This document shows positions 1 through 9,210 of a stretch of DNA of 64,000 nucleotides, piece after piece. Origin of the DNA: Pseudomonas sp. K2I15 (GTDB lineage: Bacteria > Pseudomonadota > Gammaproteobacteria > Pseudomonadales > Pseudomonadaceae). Under the pieces are notes generated by a model that was not told the origin of the DNA, made no database searches, and worked only from the letters and a program-made list of their open reading frames with translations. Each line of letters begins with the position of its first letter. The first letter of the stretch is position 1. The translations under genes and the position numbers were made by a program. The DNA lies in assembly GCF_002204795.1 (NCBI RefSeq), contig NZ_NIXO01000036.1, forward strand, positions 1 to 64,000, given 5' to 3'.

Positions 1-260
1 TGCCCCATTCAGCCCGAGGCCGAACGCAGGTATTGAGGAGCGGGTAAACCGGCAGGACGCCGGTTTAGCCGCGACGGGCCAGGGACGGGCCGTCGCGGCG
101 GCCCGCTTCGCGGTGCCGGAGTGAGGGCACGCCGAGCCTAAGCGAGGCGCCGACAGGCGGGGCAGAGCGTTTTGGTTACTTTTGCGCTTTTCAAAAGTGA
201 CCCGCTGTAAGAGCGGAACCCTAAGCCGCCGTTACCGCAGCAACGGATATGTACACCACC
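1..260. repeat. GC-rich intergenic repeat with nested hairpins
   Basis: No convincing gene is seen in this stretch. Two strong inverted repeats are visible: TAAACCGGC at 45-53 with its complement at 59-67, and CCGCGACGG at 69-77 with its complement at 90-98. They are followed by a segment around 125-250 (GGCACGCCGAGCC..., CTTTTCAAAAGTGA, GCCGTTACCGC) that I recognise as a frequently repeated intergenic element of fluorescent pseudomonads. No second copy lies in this window, so the repeat status rests on general knowledge rather than on the sequence shown. Small open frames across it are best regarded as spurious. Confidence 0.5.
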
Positions 261-266
261 AAAACC

Positions 267-878
267 CTACCCCTCACAATCGAAAACCTCCCCCCGCCGC
301 ACCACACTACCCGCAGCAAGCACCGCCCCCGGCGCCAACACCGCGTTGGCGCCCACTCGGCACTGATCCCCCAGCAGCGCACCAAACTTGTCGCAACCGG
401 TGCGCTGCAACTGCCCGTCGATGCGCACCTGAACCTCCTTGTCATCACGCTCGTTCCGGTAGTTGGCGACAATGCTGCCAGCTTCCAGATTAACCCCGCG
501 CCCCAACACCGAATCACCCACAAAATTAAAGTGAGCCAACTTGCTGCCACTGAAAACAAAGGAAGTTTTGAGTTCAGCACCCGGCCCAAAGATGCAATGT
601 TCATCCACCCAGCAACCACCCCGTAGGTAGGCACCGGCGGCAATAAAGCAATGAGCCCCAACAATCAGCGGCCCCTTGAGCACAGCCCCCGGTTCAACGA
701 TTGCCGTTCGATGCACGGCAACCTCATCACGAATATCGTACGCCTGGGGATCCAACTGACTCAGCAACTGGCGAACAATCGCCGGTGCCTGGATCACCAA
801 GTCCCAGGGGGCCAACTCGCTCCATGGCTGCAATGGTGAACGGGAAAAGTCCTGGATGTAGTCGCAGAGTCGGATCAA
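267..878 (-). CDS. Left-handed beta-helix (hexapeptide repeat) acyltransferase-like protein
   Basis: This 203-residue protein has hexapeptide-repeat character from about residue 50 to 195 (AIVEPGAVLKGPLIVGAHCF, VLAPGAVLAAGSVV). A central segment, SFVFSGSKLAHFNFVGDSVLG then NLEAGSIVANYRNER, resembles the C-terminal acetyltransferase half of GlmU-type sugar-phosphate enzymes. There is no nucleotidyltransferase domain, so it is a stand-alone beta-helix protein with an N-terminal helical lead of about 45 residues. The substrate cannot be read from sequence. The start is a TTG codon at 878, preceded by a good AGAGGA ribosome site, and no ATG lies nearby. It is a single gene, with the next gene divergent. 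Confidence 0.8.
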   Translation of the reverse strand: MIRLCDYIQDFSRSPLQPWSELAPWDLVIQAPAIVRQLLSQLDPQAYDIRDEVAVHRTAIVEPGAVLKGPLIVGAHCFIAAGAYLRGGCWVDEHCIFGPGAELKTSFVFSGSKLAHFNFVGDSVLGRGVNLEAGSIVANYRNERDDKEVQVRIDGQLQRTGCDKFGALLGDQCRVGANAVLAPGAVLAAGSVVRRGEVFDCEG

Positions 879-1058
879 GGGCGAATCCTCTGGATATCAA
901 GAGAAGCCAGAAACGCTAGCATGATGCCCCATCAATGTCAGCGAAGCGGCCATAACAATACCTCACCAGTATCAAACCATACTCGCTCGATATTAGACGA
1001 AAGCAAAAGCAGGAGAGGAAACTAGGCGCAATTACAAAAATACCTAAAGAGTATAAAA

Positions 1059-2462
1059 ATGCCCACCCACTCCTCCTGGATCGTGCTGTCCATCACTGGC
1101 ATTTACATGCTGAGCCTGGCGCTGATCAGCTACGGCGTTCGCCGTCATTCCCGCAGCGCCAACAACTACACCACCGGCGGCGGGCACTTTCCGGCGTTCC
1201 TGATCGGCTTCCTGATGCTCTCGGAATTTATCGGCACAGCGGTGAGCATCGGCACCGCCCAGACCGGTTTCAAGGTGGGCATCTCCGCCGCATGGAACCT
1301 GTTCGCCTTGGCCCTGGGCTTTGTGTTGTTCGCCTGGCTGCTGGCGCGCAAGTACAAGGACCTGGGCGACAACACCATCTCCGGCGTACTCGCGCGCAAC
1401 TACGGCCAGCGCACCCGCTTCGCCACGTCGATCATCACTATCTTCGCCCTCGAAATCGTCGCGGTGTCGATCTACGCCAGCGGCGGCGCGGTGTTGGCCA
1501 GTGTGATGCAAGTGGACCGGACCCTGGCGATCGTGATCGTCGGTGTGGTCTCGGTGGCGTACGTGAGCATCGGCGGCATGCGTTCGGTGATCTACACCAA
1601 CTTCGTCCACGCCGCCTTGAAGTACTTGGGCGTGGGCCTGGCGTTGTGGTTCGGATTGAAGCAAGTCGGCGGTATCGGCCAGTTGCAGGCGCAATTGCCG
1701 GCCAGCATGTTTGACTGGACCACCGTCGGCTGGGGCCAGATCATCGCCTGGATGATTGCCGGTATCGGCTCGATCTTTTCCACCCAATACGTGATCCAGG
1801 CGGTGAATACCGTCAGCCATGCAGGCAAGGCACAACGCGCGTGTTTCTATGTGGCGGTGCTGATGGTGCCGTTTGGTATCGGCGCGGCATTGATCGGGAT
1901 GTGCAGCGCAGTGCTGTTCCCCAATGTCGATTCGCTGCAAGCCTTCCCGACCCTGATCGCGAGCATGGACCAGCTGACGGCCGGGCTGGTGGTCGCAGGC
2001 CTTGCCGGCTCTTTGTTTGGCACCATCTCGGCGGTAAGCATGGGCTCGGCGACGTTGCTGCTGCGGGACTTCTACGAGCCGTGGTTCAACCCGGAGAAAA
2101 GCGACGCCAAGTCCCTGCGCTTCGTGCGCTTGGCGACCATCGCTGTCGGCCTGTTGCCGATTGCCCTGGCGCTGACCTCGGACAAGGTGCTGATGATCGC
2201 CTTCCTCGGCAAGGCGTTGCGCGCATCCCTTGCGGTGCTGGTGTTGATGGTGTTCTACGCACCGAAATTCGGCACCGCAGCCGGTGCATTCCTGAGCATC
2301 ATTGCCTCGTTGCTGGCGACCGTGGGCTGGTTCCTCGCCGGTAATCCGTGGGGCATCGATAACGCTTACATCGCCTTGTTTACACCACTGATCATCATGG
2401 GCATCAGCCATATGACACGTCGCAAGACACCAGCCGAGCCGCTGGTGACGGCCACAAGCTGA
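1059..2462 (+). CDS. Sodium:solute symporter (SSS) family transporter
   Basis: A 467-residue polytopic inner-membrane protein with about 12-13 hydrophobic segments. The N-terminal region (YTTGGGHFPAFLIGFLMLSE, then GTAVSIGTAQTGF) is typical of the sodium:solute symporter family (PutP/PanF type). It ends in a short cationic tail. The substrate is unknown. A serine dehydratase-like gene starts 37 bases downstream on the same strand, so import of a hydroxy amino acid or a related compound is a reasonable inference. The ribosome site before the ATG is weak (AAAGAG). Confidence 0.88.
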   Translation: MPTHSSWIVLSITGIYMLSLALISYGVRRHSRSANNYTTGGGHFPAFLIGFLMLSEFIGTAVSIGTAQTGFKVGISAAWNLFALALGFVLFAWLLARKYKDLGDNTISGVLARNYGQRTRFATSIITIFALEIVAVSIYASGGAVLASVMQVDRTLAIVIVGVVSVAYVSIGGMRSVIYTNFVHAALKYLGVGLALWFGLKQVGGIGQLQAQLPASMFDWTTVGWGQIIAWMIAGIGSIFSTQYVIQAVNTVSHAGKAQRACFYVAVLMVPFGIGAALIGMCSAVLFPNVDSLQAFPTLIASMDQLTAGLVVAGLAGSLFGTISAVSMGSATLLLRDFYEPWFNPEKSDAKSLRFVRLATIAVGLLPIALALTSDKVLMIAFLGKALRASLAVLVLMVFYAPKFGTAAGAFLSIIASLLATVGWFLAGNPWGIDNAYIALFTPLIIMGISHMTRRKTPAEPLVTATS

Positions 2463-2499
2463 GGTACGATGCCAGCCCAACCAATAAGGAAGTTGTGAA

Positions 2500-3426
2500 A
2501 TGCTGCCGATTCGCACCCCATTGATCCTGCACCCCGGCTTGTCCACCGCTACCCGACGCGTCTGGCTCAAGCTGGAAAACCTGCAACCCTGTGGCTCGTT
2601 CAAGTTGCGCGGCATGACCACCCTCTGCGCCTACGCGGCCAGCCAGGGCAAGACCACCGTGGTGTGCCCCTCCGGCGGTAATGCCGGACTGGCCACGGCC
2701 TTTGCAGCAAGAGGCCTGGGGTTGCAGGCGCGGATCGTGGTGCCTTCCACCACGCCCGAAGCCACCCGCGCACGCATCCGCCAGGCCGGGGCCGAGGTGG
2801 TGGTTCACGGTGATCTGTGGGATCAGTCCAACGAGCTTGCGCTGCAACTCGCGCAAGCGCCGGAAGCGTTGTATGTGCCGGCCTTTGATCACCCGCTGTT
2901 GTGGGAAGGTCACAGCAGCATGATCGACGAGATTCTCGAGGACTGCCCCCAGGTGGGCGCCATCGTGACCTCCGTGGGTGGCGGTGGTTTACTCGCGGGT
3001 GTGTTGACGGGGCTGGAGCGCCATGGGCGTTACGACTGCAAGGTGATTGCGTGTGAAACGGCGGGCGCGGCTTCGTTTGCCGCCGCAGTGGAAGCTGAAA
3101 AACCGGTGCGGCTGGCGAAGATCGATACCGTGGCCAAGTCGTTGGCGGCGACGCAAGTGGCGGCGTGGCCGGTTGAGCATATCGGCAAGTTTGCCCATCA
3201 GTGCGTGGTGTTGACTGACGCCGAGGCGATGATGGGCGTGGCGCGGTATGCCGATGATTTAAGGCAGTTGGTGGAGCCGGCGTGCGGGGTTTCGTTGGCG
3301 GTGGCTTATCTGGAGCATGCGGCGATTGCCGGGGTTGAGGATGTGGTGGTGATTGTGTGTGGTGGCGTAAGTGTCAGTGCGGAAACGGTTGCTCAGTGGC
3401 AGAACACGGTCTATCTATCGAAGTAG
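2500..3426 (+). CDS. PLP-dependent L-serine (threonine) dehydratase, mammalian SDS-like
   Basis: A 308-residue fold-type II PLP enzyme. The Schiff-base lysine is K35 in GSFKLRG, the cofactor-carboxylate loop is SGGNAG at 58-63, the phosphate loop is SVGGGGLLAG near 160-170, and VIVCGG near the end supplies the cysteine facing the pyridine nitrogen. Segments such as VPSTTP, WEGHSS and VEPACG match the eukaryotic-type L-serine dehydratase rather than the longer bacterial IlvA, and there is no ACT regulatory domain. The expected reaction is L-serine (or L-threonine) to 2-oxoacid plus ammonia. It probably forms an operon with the preceding symporter, and GGAAG upstream of the ATG is the likely ribosome site. 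Confidence 0.85.
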   Translation: MLPIRTPLILHPGLSTATRRVWLKLENLQPCGSFKLRGMTTLCAYAASQGKTTVVCPSGGNAGLATAFAARGLGLQARIVVPSTTPEATRARIRQAGAEVVVHGDLWDQSNELALQLAQAPEALYVPAFDHPLLWEGHSSMIDEILEDCPQVGAIVTSVGGGGLLAGVLTGLERHGRYDCKVIACETAGAASFAAAVEAEKPVRLAKIDTVAKSLAATQVAAWPVEHIGKFAHQCVVLTDAEAMMGVARYADDLRQLVEPACGVSLAVAYLEHAAIAGVEDVVVIVCGGVSVSAETVAQWQNTVYLSK

Positions 3427-3434
3427 ATCCCCCC

Positions 3435-3525
3435 TGTGGGAGCGGGCTTGCTCGCGAAGGCGGCGTGTCAGTCACTACATCCGGCGACTGATCCACCGCA
3501 TTCGCGAGCAAGCCCGCTCCCACAT
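3435..3525. repeat. REPIN: inverted pair of P. fluorescens-type REP sequences
   Basis: The left arm TGTGGGAGCGGGCTTGCTCG and its reverse complement (right arm ending at 3524) enclose a spacer containing CAGTCA and GCGACTGA. The element at 11069-11156 has the same arms and a closely similar spacer. It lies between convergently ending genes. Confidence 0.9.
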
Positions 3526-3541
3526 CTGATCGGTGGCGCTC

Positions 3542-5152
3542 TCAGGCATCCTGCAAGATAAGATCCGCGCCCTTCTCCGCCACCATCAACACCGCCGCAT
3601 GAGTATTCCCTGACGTCACGTTGGGGAAAATCGATGCATCGACAATCCGCAGCCCCTGCATCCCATGCACCTTCAGGCGCTTGTCCACCACCGACACCAA
3701 CGGGTCCGAGCCCATGGCACACGACCCGCACAGGTGATAGATCGAGCCGCTGTTCTCGCGAAAGTACTGCAGCATCTGCTCATCGGTTTCCACCGTCGCA
3801 CCCGGCAATACCTCGGCCACCGTCACGCCCTTGAGCGCCGGCGCCTGCATGATCTTGCGCATCAGCCGGCTGCCCTGGATCACCTCGTCGATGTCCTTCT
3901 GGGTGCTCAGGTAGTTGGGGTCGATCAGTGCCGCATCCCGTGGGTTTTTCGAGGCGATGCGAATCGTCCCACGGCTGGTGGGCCGGCACGGGTTGAAGCA
4001 CAGCAGGAAGCCTGAATACGGCTCGGGCTTGAGGCTGGCCTTGTTGTTTTTCGGGATCTGGTACGACAGCGGGTTGAAGTACAGCTGCAGGTTCGGGTGC
4101 GCCTGTTCAGCGTTGCCGCGAAAGAACCCGCCGGCCTGGTTGACGCTCATGGCCAGCGCACCCTTGCGGGTCAGCAAGTACTTGAGGCCCAGTTTGAACT
4201 GGCCGAACAGCGAGCTGAGCTGGTCGTTCAAAGTCGGGATATTGGCCTTGTAGTAATAGCTGGCGCACAGGTGGTCTTGCAGGTTCTGCCCCACCGCCGG
4301 CAGGTCCTTGACCAGCGGGATGTTGTGTTCGGCGAGCAAGTGCTTGTCGGCCACACCGGACAGTTGCAGGATCTTCGGCGTGTCTACTGCACCGGCGCAC
4401 AGGATCACTTCCTTGCGTGCGCTGAAGGTGCGTATCACGCCGTGCTGGGTCACGCTGATGCCAGTAGCCCGCTGTTGGTCGTCGAACAGCACGCGGTCTA
4501 CCAGCGCATGCAATTCCACGGTCAGGTTCGGTCGACCCAACGCCGGGTGCAGGTGCGCAAAGCTGCTGGAGCTACGCTCGCCGTTGCGGGTGTTGACGTC
4601 GTAGAGGCCCGCGCCTTCGAAGTTCGGCCCGTTGAAGTCATCGCTCAGGCCGTAGCCCAACTGCTCGCAGCCCTTGAGGAATACGTCGCAGATGGCATGG
4701 GTCTGGCCCTTCATCGGCGTGATGCTGATGGGGCCGCTGCTGCCGTGGTATTCGGTGTCGCCCAGCGGGTGATTTTCCAGCTTGCGGAAGTACGGCAGCA
4801 CGTCGTTGAAGCCCCAGCCGTCGTTGCCATTGGCCGCCCAGTCATTGAAGTCATGGGCCTGGCCACGCACGTAGATCATTGCGTTGATCGAACCGGAACC
4901 GCCCTGCACTTTGCCGCGCGGGGCATAGATGGCGCGGTCGGCCAGCTGTTTTTGCGGCTGGCTGTAGTACATCCAGTTGAAGGTCGGGTTGTAGTACATC
5001 TTGGCAAACCCGACCGGGATCTTGAACCACCAGGAGCTGTCCTTGCCGCCCGCTTCCAGCAGCAACACCGAATGCTCGCCCGAGGCGGAGAGTCGGTTGG
5101 CCAGGACGCAACCTGCGGCGCCAGCACCGGCGATGATGTAGTCGTATGTCAT
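3542..5152 (-). CDS. GMC-family FAD oxidoreductase (choline dehydrogenase-like)
   Basis: A 536-residue flavoprotein. It has an N-terminal dinucleotide fold GAGAAGCVLANRL at about 8-20, the FAD-contacting LLEAGG near 31-36, and the first GMC signature APRGKVQGGSGSINAM near 77-92. The C-terminal block (GSCAMG... VDASIFPNVTSGNTHAAVLM) contains the catalytic His region. The family oxidises alcohols or sugars, passing electrons to oxygen, quinone or cytochrome; the substrate here is unknown. It is the last gene of a minus-strand catabolic cluster (ALDH, MFS, enolase-superfamily dehydratase, GMC), starting 27 bases after the dehydratase. A role in oxidising a sugar or polyol to the acid used by the neighbours is inferred. 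Confidence 0.9.
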   Translation of the reverse strand: MTYDYIIAGAGAAGCVLANRLSASGEHSVLLLEAGGKDSSWWFKIPVGFAKMYYNPTFNWMYYSQPQKQLADRAIYAPRGKVQGGSGSINAMIYVRGQAHDFNDWAANGNDGWGFNDVLPYFRKLENHPLGDTEYHGSSGPISITPMKGQTHAICDVFLKGCEQLGYGLSDDFNGPNFEGAGLYDVNTRNGERSSSSFAHLHPALGRPNLTVELHALVDRVLFDDQQRATGISVTQHGVIRTFSARKEVILCAGAVDTPKILQLSGVADKHLLAEHNIPLVKDLPAVGQNLQDHLCASYYYKANIPTLNDQLSSLFGQFKLGLKYLLTRKGALAMSVNQAGGFFRGNAEQAHPNLQLYFNPLSYQIPKNNKASLKPEPYSGFLLCFNPCRPTSRGTIRIASKNPRDAALIDPNYLSTQKDIDEVIQGSRLMRKIMQAPALKGVTVAEVLPGATVETDEQMLQYFRENSGSIYHLCGSCAMGSDPLVSVVDKRLKVHGMQGLRIVDASIFPNVTSGNTHAAVLMVAEKGADLILQDA

Positions 5153-5179
5153 TCACGGTTACCGCGTAAGTCGTTTTTT

Positions 5180-6397
5180 TTAGCCCTTGGCGGGCGAAGT
5201 GTCTTTCACATCAGCGGGCGTGGGCGCCATTTGCAGGTGCAGGCGTTCGCCGGTATACGGCGTGTGCTTGCGCACCACGTCCATGTTCAGCTCCACCCCA
5301 AGGCCGGGCTCGGTGGACGGGATGATGTAGCCGTCCTCCCATTGCAGCGGCTTGGTCAGCACTTCGGCGTGGAAGCCGCCCCAGGTCATGATGCTTTCCT
5401 GGATCAGGAAGTTCGGCGTGCACGTCGCCAACTGGAAACTCGCCGCCGCGCCAATCGGCCCGTTGTACAAATGCGGGGCAATTTGCGCGTAGTAGGCCTC
5501 GGCCATGCTCGCGATTTTCTTGGCTTCCAGCAGGCCGCCGCAGCGGGCCACGTTCATTTGCAGGATCGATGCACCGCCGGCCTGCAACAGCTTGAAGAAC
5601 TCGTACTTGGTGGTCAGCCGCTCGCCGGTGGCGATGGGGATGGTGGTCTTGGCCGCGACCTGGGCCATGGCGTCTTCCTGGCCCGGTGGCACCGGCTCTT
5701 CGAACCACAGCGGGTCGTATTTCTCCAGGCGCTTGGCCAGGCGGATCGCCGACGACGGCACCATCTGCCCGTGGGTGCCGAACAGCAGGTCGCACTTGTC
5801 GCCCACCGCTTCGCGGATCTTGCGGCAGAAGGTTTCGCAGCGTTCCAGCACTTCCAGGGAAATCTGGTGGCCGGAGTACGCGGTGTATGGGCCTGCCGGG
5901 TCGAACTTGACGGCGGTGAAGCCCTTGTTCATGTTCTCGATAGCGCACTCGGCGGCCAGGTCCGGGTCGTCGTAGTCGTACTCGCCCTTGCCGTTGACCG
6001 GGTACAGGTAGGTGTAGGAGCGCAGGCGCTCGTTGACCTTGCCACCCAACAACTCGTACACCGGCTTGTTGGCAGCCTTGCCGATGATGTCCCAGCAGGC
6101 CATTTCCAGGCCGCTGACCACGCCCATCATGGTCAGGTCGGGGCGCTGGGTGAAGCCGCTGGAATAGGCCTGGCGGAAGAAACGCTCGATATGGTGCGGG
6201 TCGTGGTTGAGCAGGTAGCGCTCGAACACGTCCTCGATGATCGGCAGCATCGCCTTGGGGCCGAAGGTGGCGGCGTAGATCTCGCCGACGCCTTCGATGC
6301 CGCAGTCGGTTTTCAGTTTGACGAACAGCCAGTACATGCCGCCGATGTGCGGTGGCGGTACGGCGACAATATGGGTTTCAAGGGCGACGATTTTCAT
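5180..6397 (-). CDS. Mandelate racemase/muconate lactonizing (enolase superfamily) sugar-acid dehydratase-like protein
   Basis: A 405-residue protein if started at the ATG at 6397; a GTG nine bases upstream is an alternative. The N-terminal capping domain is followed by the TIM barrel with AVKFD (K164), GTHGQ (207-211), FEEP (E233) and GER (E259), then APHLYNGP carrying a His. The layout parallels D-galactonate dehydratase, where the second-strand motif is DxHGR. Here the Asp that would be the first metal ligand is Gly207, while H209 is kept. The likely role is dehydration of an aldonic or uronic-type acid. The preceding MFS gene ends with TGA at 6399-6401, just before this ATG, so translation is coupled. 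Substrate uncertain. Confidence 0.85.
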   Translation of the reverse strand: MKIVALETHIVAVPPPHIGGMYWLFVKLKTDCGIEGVGEIYAATFGPKAMLPIIEDVFERYLLNHDPHHIERFFRQAYSSGFTQRPDLTMMGVVSGLEMACWDIIGKAANKPVYELLGGKVNERLRSYTYLYPVNGKGEYDYDDPDLAAECAIENMNKGFTAVKFDPAGPYTAYSGHQISLEVLERCETFCRKIREAVGDKCDLLFGTHGQMVPSSAIRLAKRLEKYDPLWFEEPVPPGQEDAMAQVAAKTTIPIATGERLTTKYEFFKLLQAGGASILQMNVARCGGLLEAKKIASMAEAYYAQIAPHLYNGPIGAAASFQLATCTPNFLIQESIMTWGGFHAEVLTKPLQWEDGYIIPSTEPGLGVELNMDVVRKHTPYTGERLHLQMAPTPADVKDTSPAKG

Positions 6398-6398
6398 C

Positions 6399-7709
6399 TC
6401 AGGCACCTGTCTGGTTGAATTTTTTACGATTGATTCGGGCGCGCAAGGTCAGGGCCGCGAGGGTCCCTAGCACGCCGATGAAGGCGATGTAGCCGAAGTA
6501 CAGGTTGTAGCCGACCTGCCCCGGGTACGTGTCGGTGAGGTAGCCATTGATCAGCGGGATAAACGTATCCGGCAGGTAACCCACCACCGAGACGATGCCG
6601 ATGGCGAGGCCAGTGATGCGCAGCGGGATATTGCAGCTGTCGAGGATCGCCCAGTACAGGCCGCGAATCGCGTAGGTCATCAGGCCGATAAAGATCACCG
6701 TGCCGATCAGCAAGCCGAGGCTGCCGATGGCCGGGAACACGATCAGGCCGACCATCGCCAGGGTCACCAGCACCAGCGCGACGATCAGCACCGAGATATT
6801 CGAAAACTTGTCCCCCAGCCAGCCGCCGCCGATCCCGCCGATGGGGCGCATCCACAGTTTGATGGTGGTGATGGTGCCGGCCATCACGGCGGTCATGCCG
6901 CTGCCTTGCAGGTAATCAGAGAAGCTGTAGGTGGCCCAGAACATGTGATAACCGCAGAACACAATGGCGGTGACCAGCCACAGCTCGGGGATTTTCACCA
7001 GGGTGGCCAGGTCGCTAAGCAGGTTGAACTTGCCCTTCTCCACCGCTGCGGTTTCGGCCATGGATTTGGGGTCTTTGAGCAGCACCAGCACACAACCGAT
7101 GGCGATACACACGAACGAATACAGGTACACCACGTGCTTGAAGCCTTCGGCGGCGGTTTGACTGCGGGTTTCGGTGGCATAGGCAAACAGCCCCAGGGCC
7201 ACGGTGGCCAGCAAGGCTTCCACCAGGCCACGGCCACCGTCGAGGATGCCGAAGAAGCGGCCTTGCTCGCTGTGATGGGCGATCATTTTTACCCGCTTGA
7301 GCACCGAGGCCCAGAAGGTCAGGCCGGTGGTCAGGCCCCAGCAGCCGAAGATAATCATCAGGCCAGTCATCGACGGTACGGTGGAGTACCAGATGCCCAG
7401 GGCGCCGGTGGCCACCAGCGAGAAAAAGATCAGGAAGCGTGGTGGCAGGCGATCCGCCAACCAGCCGCTGGGCAGGTAGCTGAGCAGGAAGATCGTACCG
7501 AGCATCGAGTACAGATAACCCAACTGGCTGTGGTTGATCTGGAACACTTCCAGCATGGTGGTCTGGTAGACCTGGCGCAGGTACAGGATCGGGTAGATCG
7601 CCCCGGCGGCCAGTACCAGCAACATCAATTGGAAGTAGCGACTGGCTTTGTCGCTTTTGGCCGCAGACACGGCATCGAAACCCTGGGCAACGGGTGCAGG
7701 CTTGGACAT
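6399..7709 (-). CDS. MFS transporter, sugar-acid/phosphate type
   Basis: A 436-residue polytopic protein with 12 predicted membrane segments. The MFS loop motif between TM2 and TM3 is GWLADRLPPR, and an equivalent GGWLGDKFSN lies in the second half. Overall style is that of the YihN/YqcE-like MFS branch. The start is at the ATG at 7709 (GAGG upstream) rather than the GTG 18 bases earlier. It lies between the aldehyde dehydrogenase and the dehydratase genes on one strand, so it most likely imports the substrate of this catabolic cluster. The substrate cannot be named. Confidence 0.88.
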   Translation of the reverse strand: MSKPAPVAQGFDAVSAAKSDKASRYFQLMLLVLAAGAIYPILYLRQVYQTTMLEVFQINHSQLGYLYSMLGTIFLLSYLPSGWLADRLPPRFLIFFSLVATGALGIWYSTVPSMTGLMIIFGCWGLTTGLTFWASVLKRVKMIAHHSEQGRFFGILDGGRGLVEALLATVALGLFAYATETRSQTAAEGFKHVVYLYSFVCIAIGCVLVLLKDPKSMAETAAVEKGKFNLLSDLATLVKIPELWLVTAIVFCGYHMFWATYSFSDYLQGSGMTAVMAGTITTIKLWMRPIGGIGGGWLGDKFSNISVLIVALVLVTLAMVGLIVFPAIGSLGLLIGTVIFIGLMTYAIRGLYWAILDSCNIPLRITGLAIGIVSVVGYLPDTFIPLINGYLTDTYPGQVGYNLYFGYIAFIGVLGTLAALTLRARINRKKFNQTGA

Positions 7710-7785
7710 CTTGTAGACCTCGGGCACCCACTGTGCAGGTGCCCCGATAATTGTTTTTATTGAGGTGAAGCCGGTGGTCGGTGAA

Positions 7786-9210
7786 TCAGTACTTCATGAC
7801 CACCAAACGGGTCTGGGTGAACTCAAGCATCCCGTGCTTGCCGTCATCGCCGCCCAGCCCTGAGCGTTTCCAGCCGGCGTGGAAGCCCTGGTAAGGGTCG
7901 GCCGGGGTGCGATTGACGTACAACTCGCCCGCCTCAATGGCGTTGGCGACTTTCATGGCCGTGCGGTAGTTCTCGGTGTAGAGCACCGACGACAGCCCGA
8001 ACTGGTGGTCGTTGGCCATGGCCAGGGCTTCGTCGATGTCGCGGTACTTGAGCACCGGCAGCACCGGGCCGAAGATTTCTTCCTGGATGATTTCCATGCC
8101 TTGGCGGCAACCGCTGAGCAGCGTCGGCGGGTAGAAATGGCCCGGGCCTTCGGGGAGTACGCCGCCTGTTTCCAGTACAGCACCGTCGGCGATGGCGCGC
8201 TCGACCATGGCGTGAATATTCTGCTGCGAACTGGCGTTGACCAGCGGGCCCATCAGGCCTGTGTCCGTGGCGCGGTCACCGAATTTGACGGCGCTGATTT
8301 TAGTCTTGAGCAGGGCCAGGAATCGGTCGTAGACGCTTTCCTGCACGTACACCCGCTCGACCGCCGTGCACAGCTGGCCACAGTGAGTGGTCTTGGAAGC
8401 GATGATGTCGCTGGCGGCCTTTTCCAGGTCGGCATCGGCCTCGATGATCGCCGGGGTCTTGCCGCCCAGTTCCAGGGACGGCTTGGCGATGTTGGCCTTG
8501 CAGTAATCCAGCACGATGCGCCCGGCGTTGACGCTGCCGGTCAGGGTGATCAAACCCACGGCCTTGTGGGTGCACAAGGTGGCAGCGGTGGCGTGGTCCA
8601 TGGTCAGGATGTTGATCACGCCGGCAGGTATACCCGACTGCTCAACGGCGCGGGCAATTTCGAAGGCCGACAACGGGGTGTTGTTGCTCGGGCGCACCAC
8701 TACAGTGTTGCCGGCAATCAGCGCCGGGGCGATTTTGCGCAGCAAGGTGTAGACCGGATAGTTGAACGGGATCAGGCAAGCCACGACGCCAATAGGCTCG
8801 CGTTGCAGGAACAGGTTTTCGTCCGGGGTGTCGCTGGGGATGATTTCGCCTTCGATGCGGCGCGCCCATTCGGCATGGTAGCGGGTGATTTGTGCGGCGT
8901 AGCGGGCTTCGTTGCTGGCGTCGCTGACACTTTTGCCGGATTCGCTGGCGAGCGCCTTGCCTATGCTTTCGGCGCAGGTTTCGAGGGCGTCGGCGAAAGC
9001 ACGCAGGTGCTCGGCGCGCTGGATGCTGGTGAGCTTGCCCCAGGTTTTCTGTGCAGTAGCGGCGGCATTGACGGCGGCTGTGGCTTCTTCAGGGGTGGCG
9101 GCGGAAACCAGGCCAACTTGGGCCTCGGTCGCGGGGTTGTAGACCGCGATCTGGGCGGTGCTGGCAGGTTCGGCGAAGTGGCCGTTGAAAAAGTTGCGCT
9201 CGATTTGCAT
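7786..9210 (-). CDS. NAD(P)-dependent aldehyde dehydrogenase (AldA-like)
   Basis: A 474-residue enzyme using the ATG at 9210. Catalytic E247 is in LELGGK and the nucleophile C281 in GQLC. GSVNAG near 225-230 is the cofactor loop, and IPFNYP near 147-152 is the usual oxyanion Asn region. The end GFHAGWKRSGLGGDDGKHG closely resembles AldA (lactaldehyde/glycolaldehyde dehydrogenase) of E. coli. It is the first gene of the minus-strand catabolic cluster that runs down to 3542. An upstream in-frame TTG at 9225 is possible, but neither start has a strong ribosome site. Confidence 0.9.
   Translation of the reverse strand: MQIERNFFNGHFAEPASTAQIAVYNPATEAQVGLVSAATPEEATAAVNAAATAQKTWGKLTSIQRAEHLRAFADALETCAESIGKALASESGKSVSDASNEARYAAQITRYHAEWARRIEGEIIPSDTPDENLFLQREPIGVVACLIPFNYPVYTLLRKIAPALIAGNTVVVRPSNNTPLSAFEIARAVEQSGIPAGVINILTMDHATAATLCTHKAVGLITLTGSVNAGRIVLDYCKANIAKPSLELGGKTPAIIEADADLEKAASDIIASKTTHCGQLCTAVERVYVQESVYDRFLALLKTKISAVKFGDRATDTGLMGPLVNASSQQNIHAMVERAIADGAVLETGGVLPEGPGHFYPPTLLSGCRQGMEIIQEEIFGPVLPVLKYRDIDEALAMANDHQFGLSSVLYTENYRTAMKVANAIEAGELYVNRTPADPYQGFHAGWKRSGLGGDDGKHGMLEFTQTRLVVMKY

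Noticed and set aside
1044..2621. 525-codon open frame on the minus strand
   Set aside because: His/Gln/Arg-rich antisense shadow of the well-supported symporter and dehydratase genes.
4097..6418. 773-codon open frame on the plus strand
   Set aside because: It lies exactly antisense to the GMC oxidoreductase and the enolase-superfamily gene, has low-complexity composition, and is explained by high-GC third positions.
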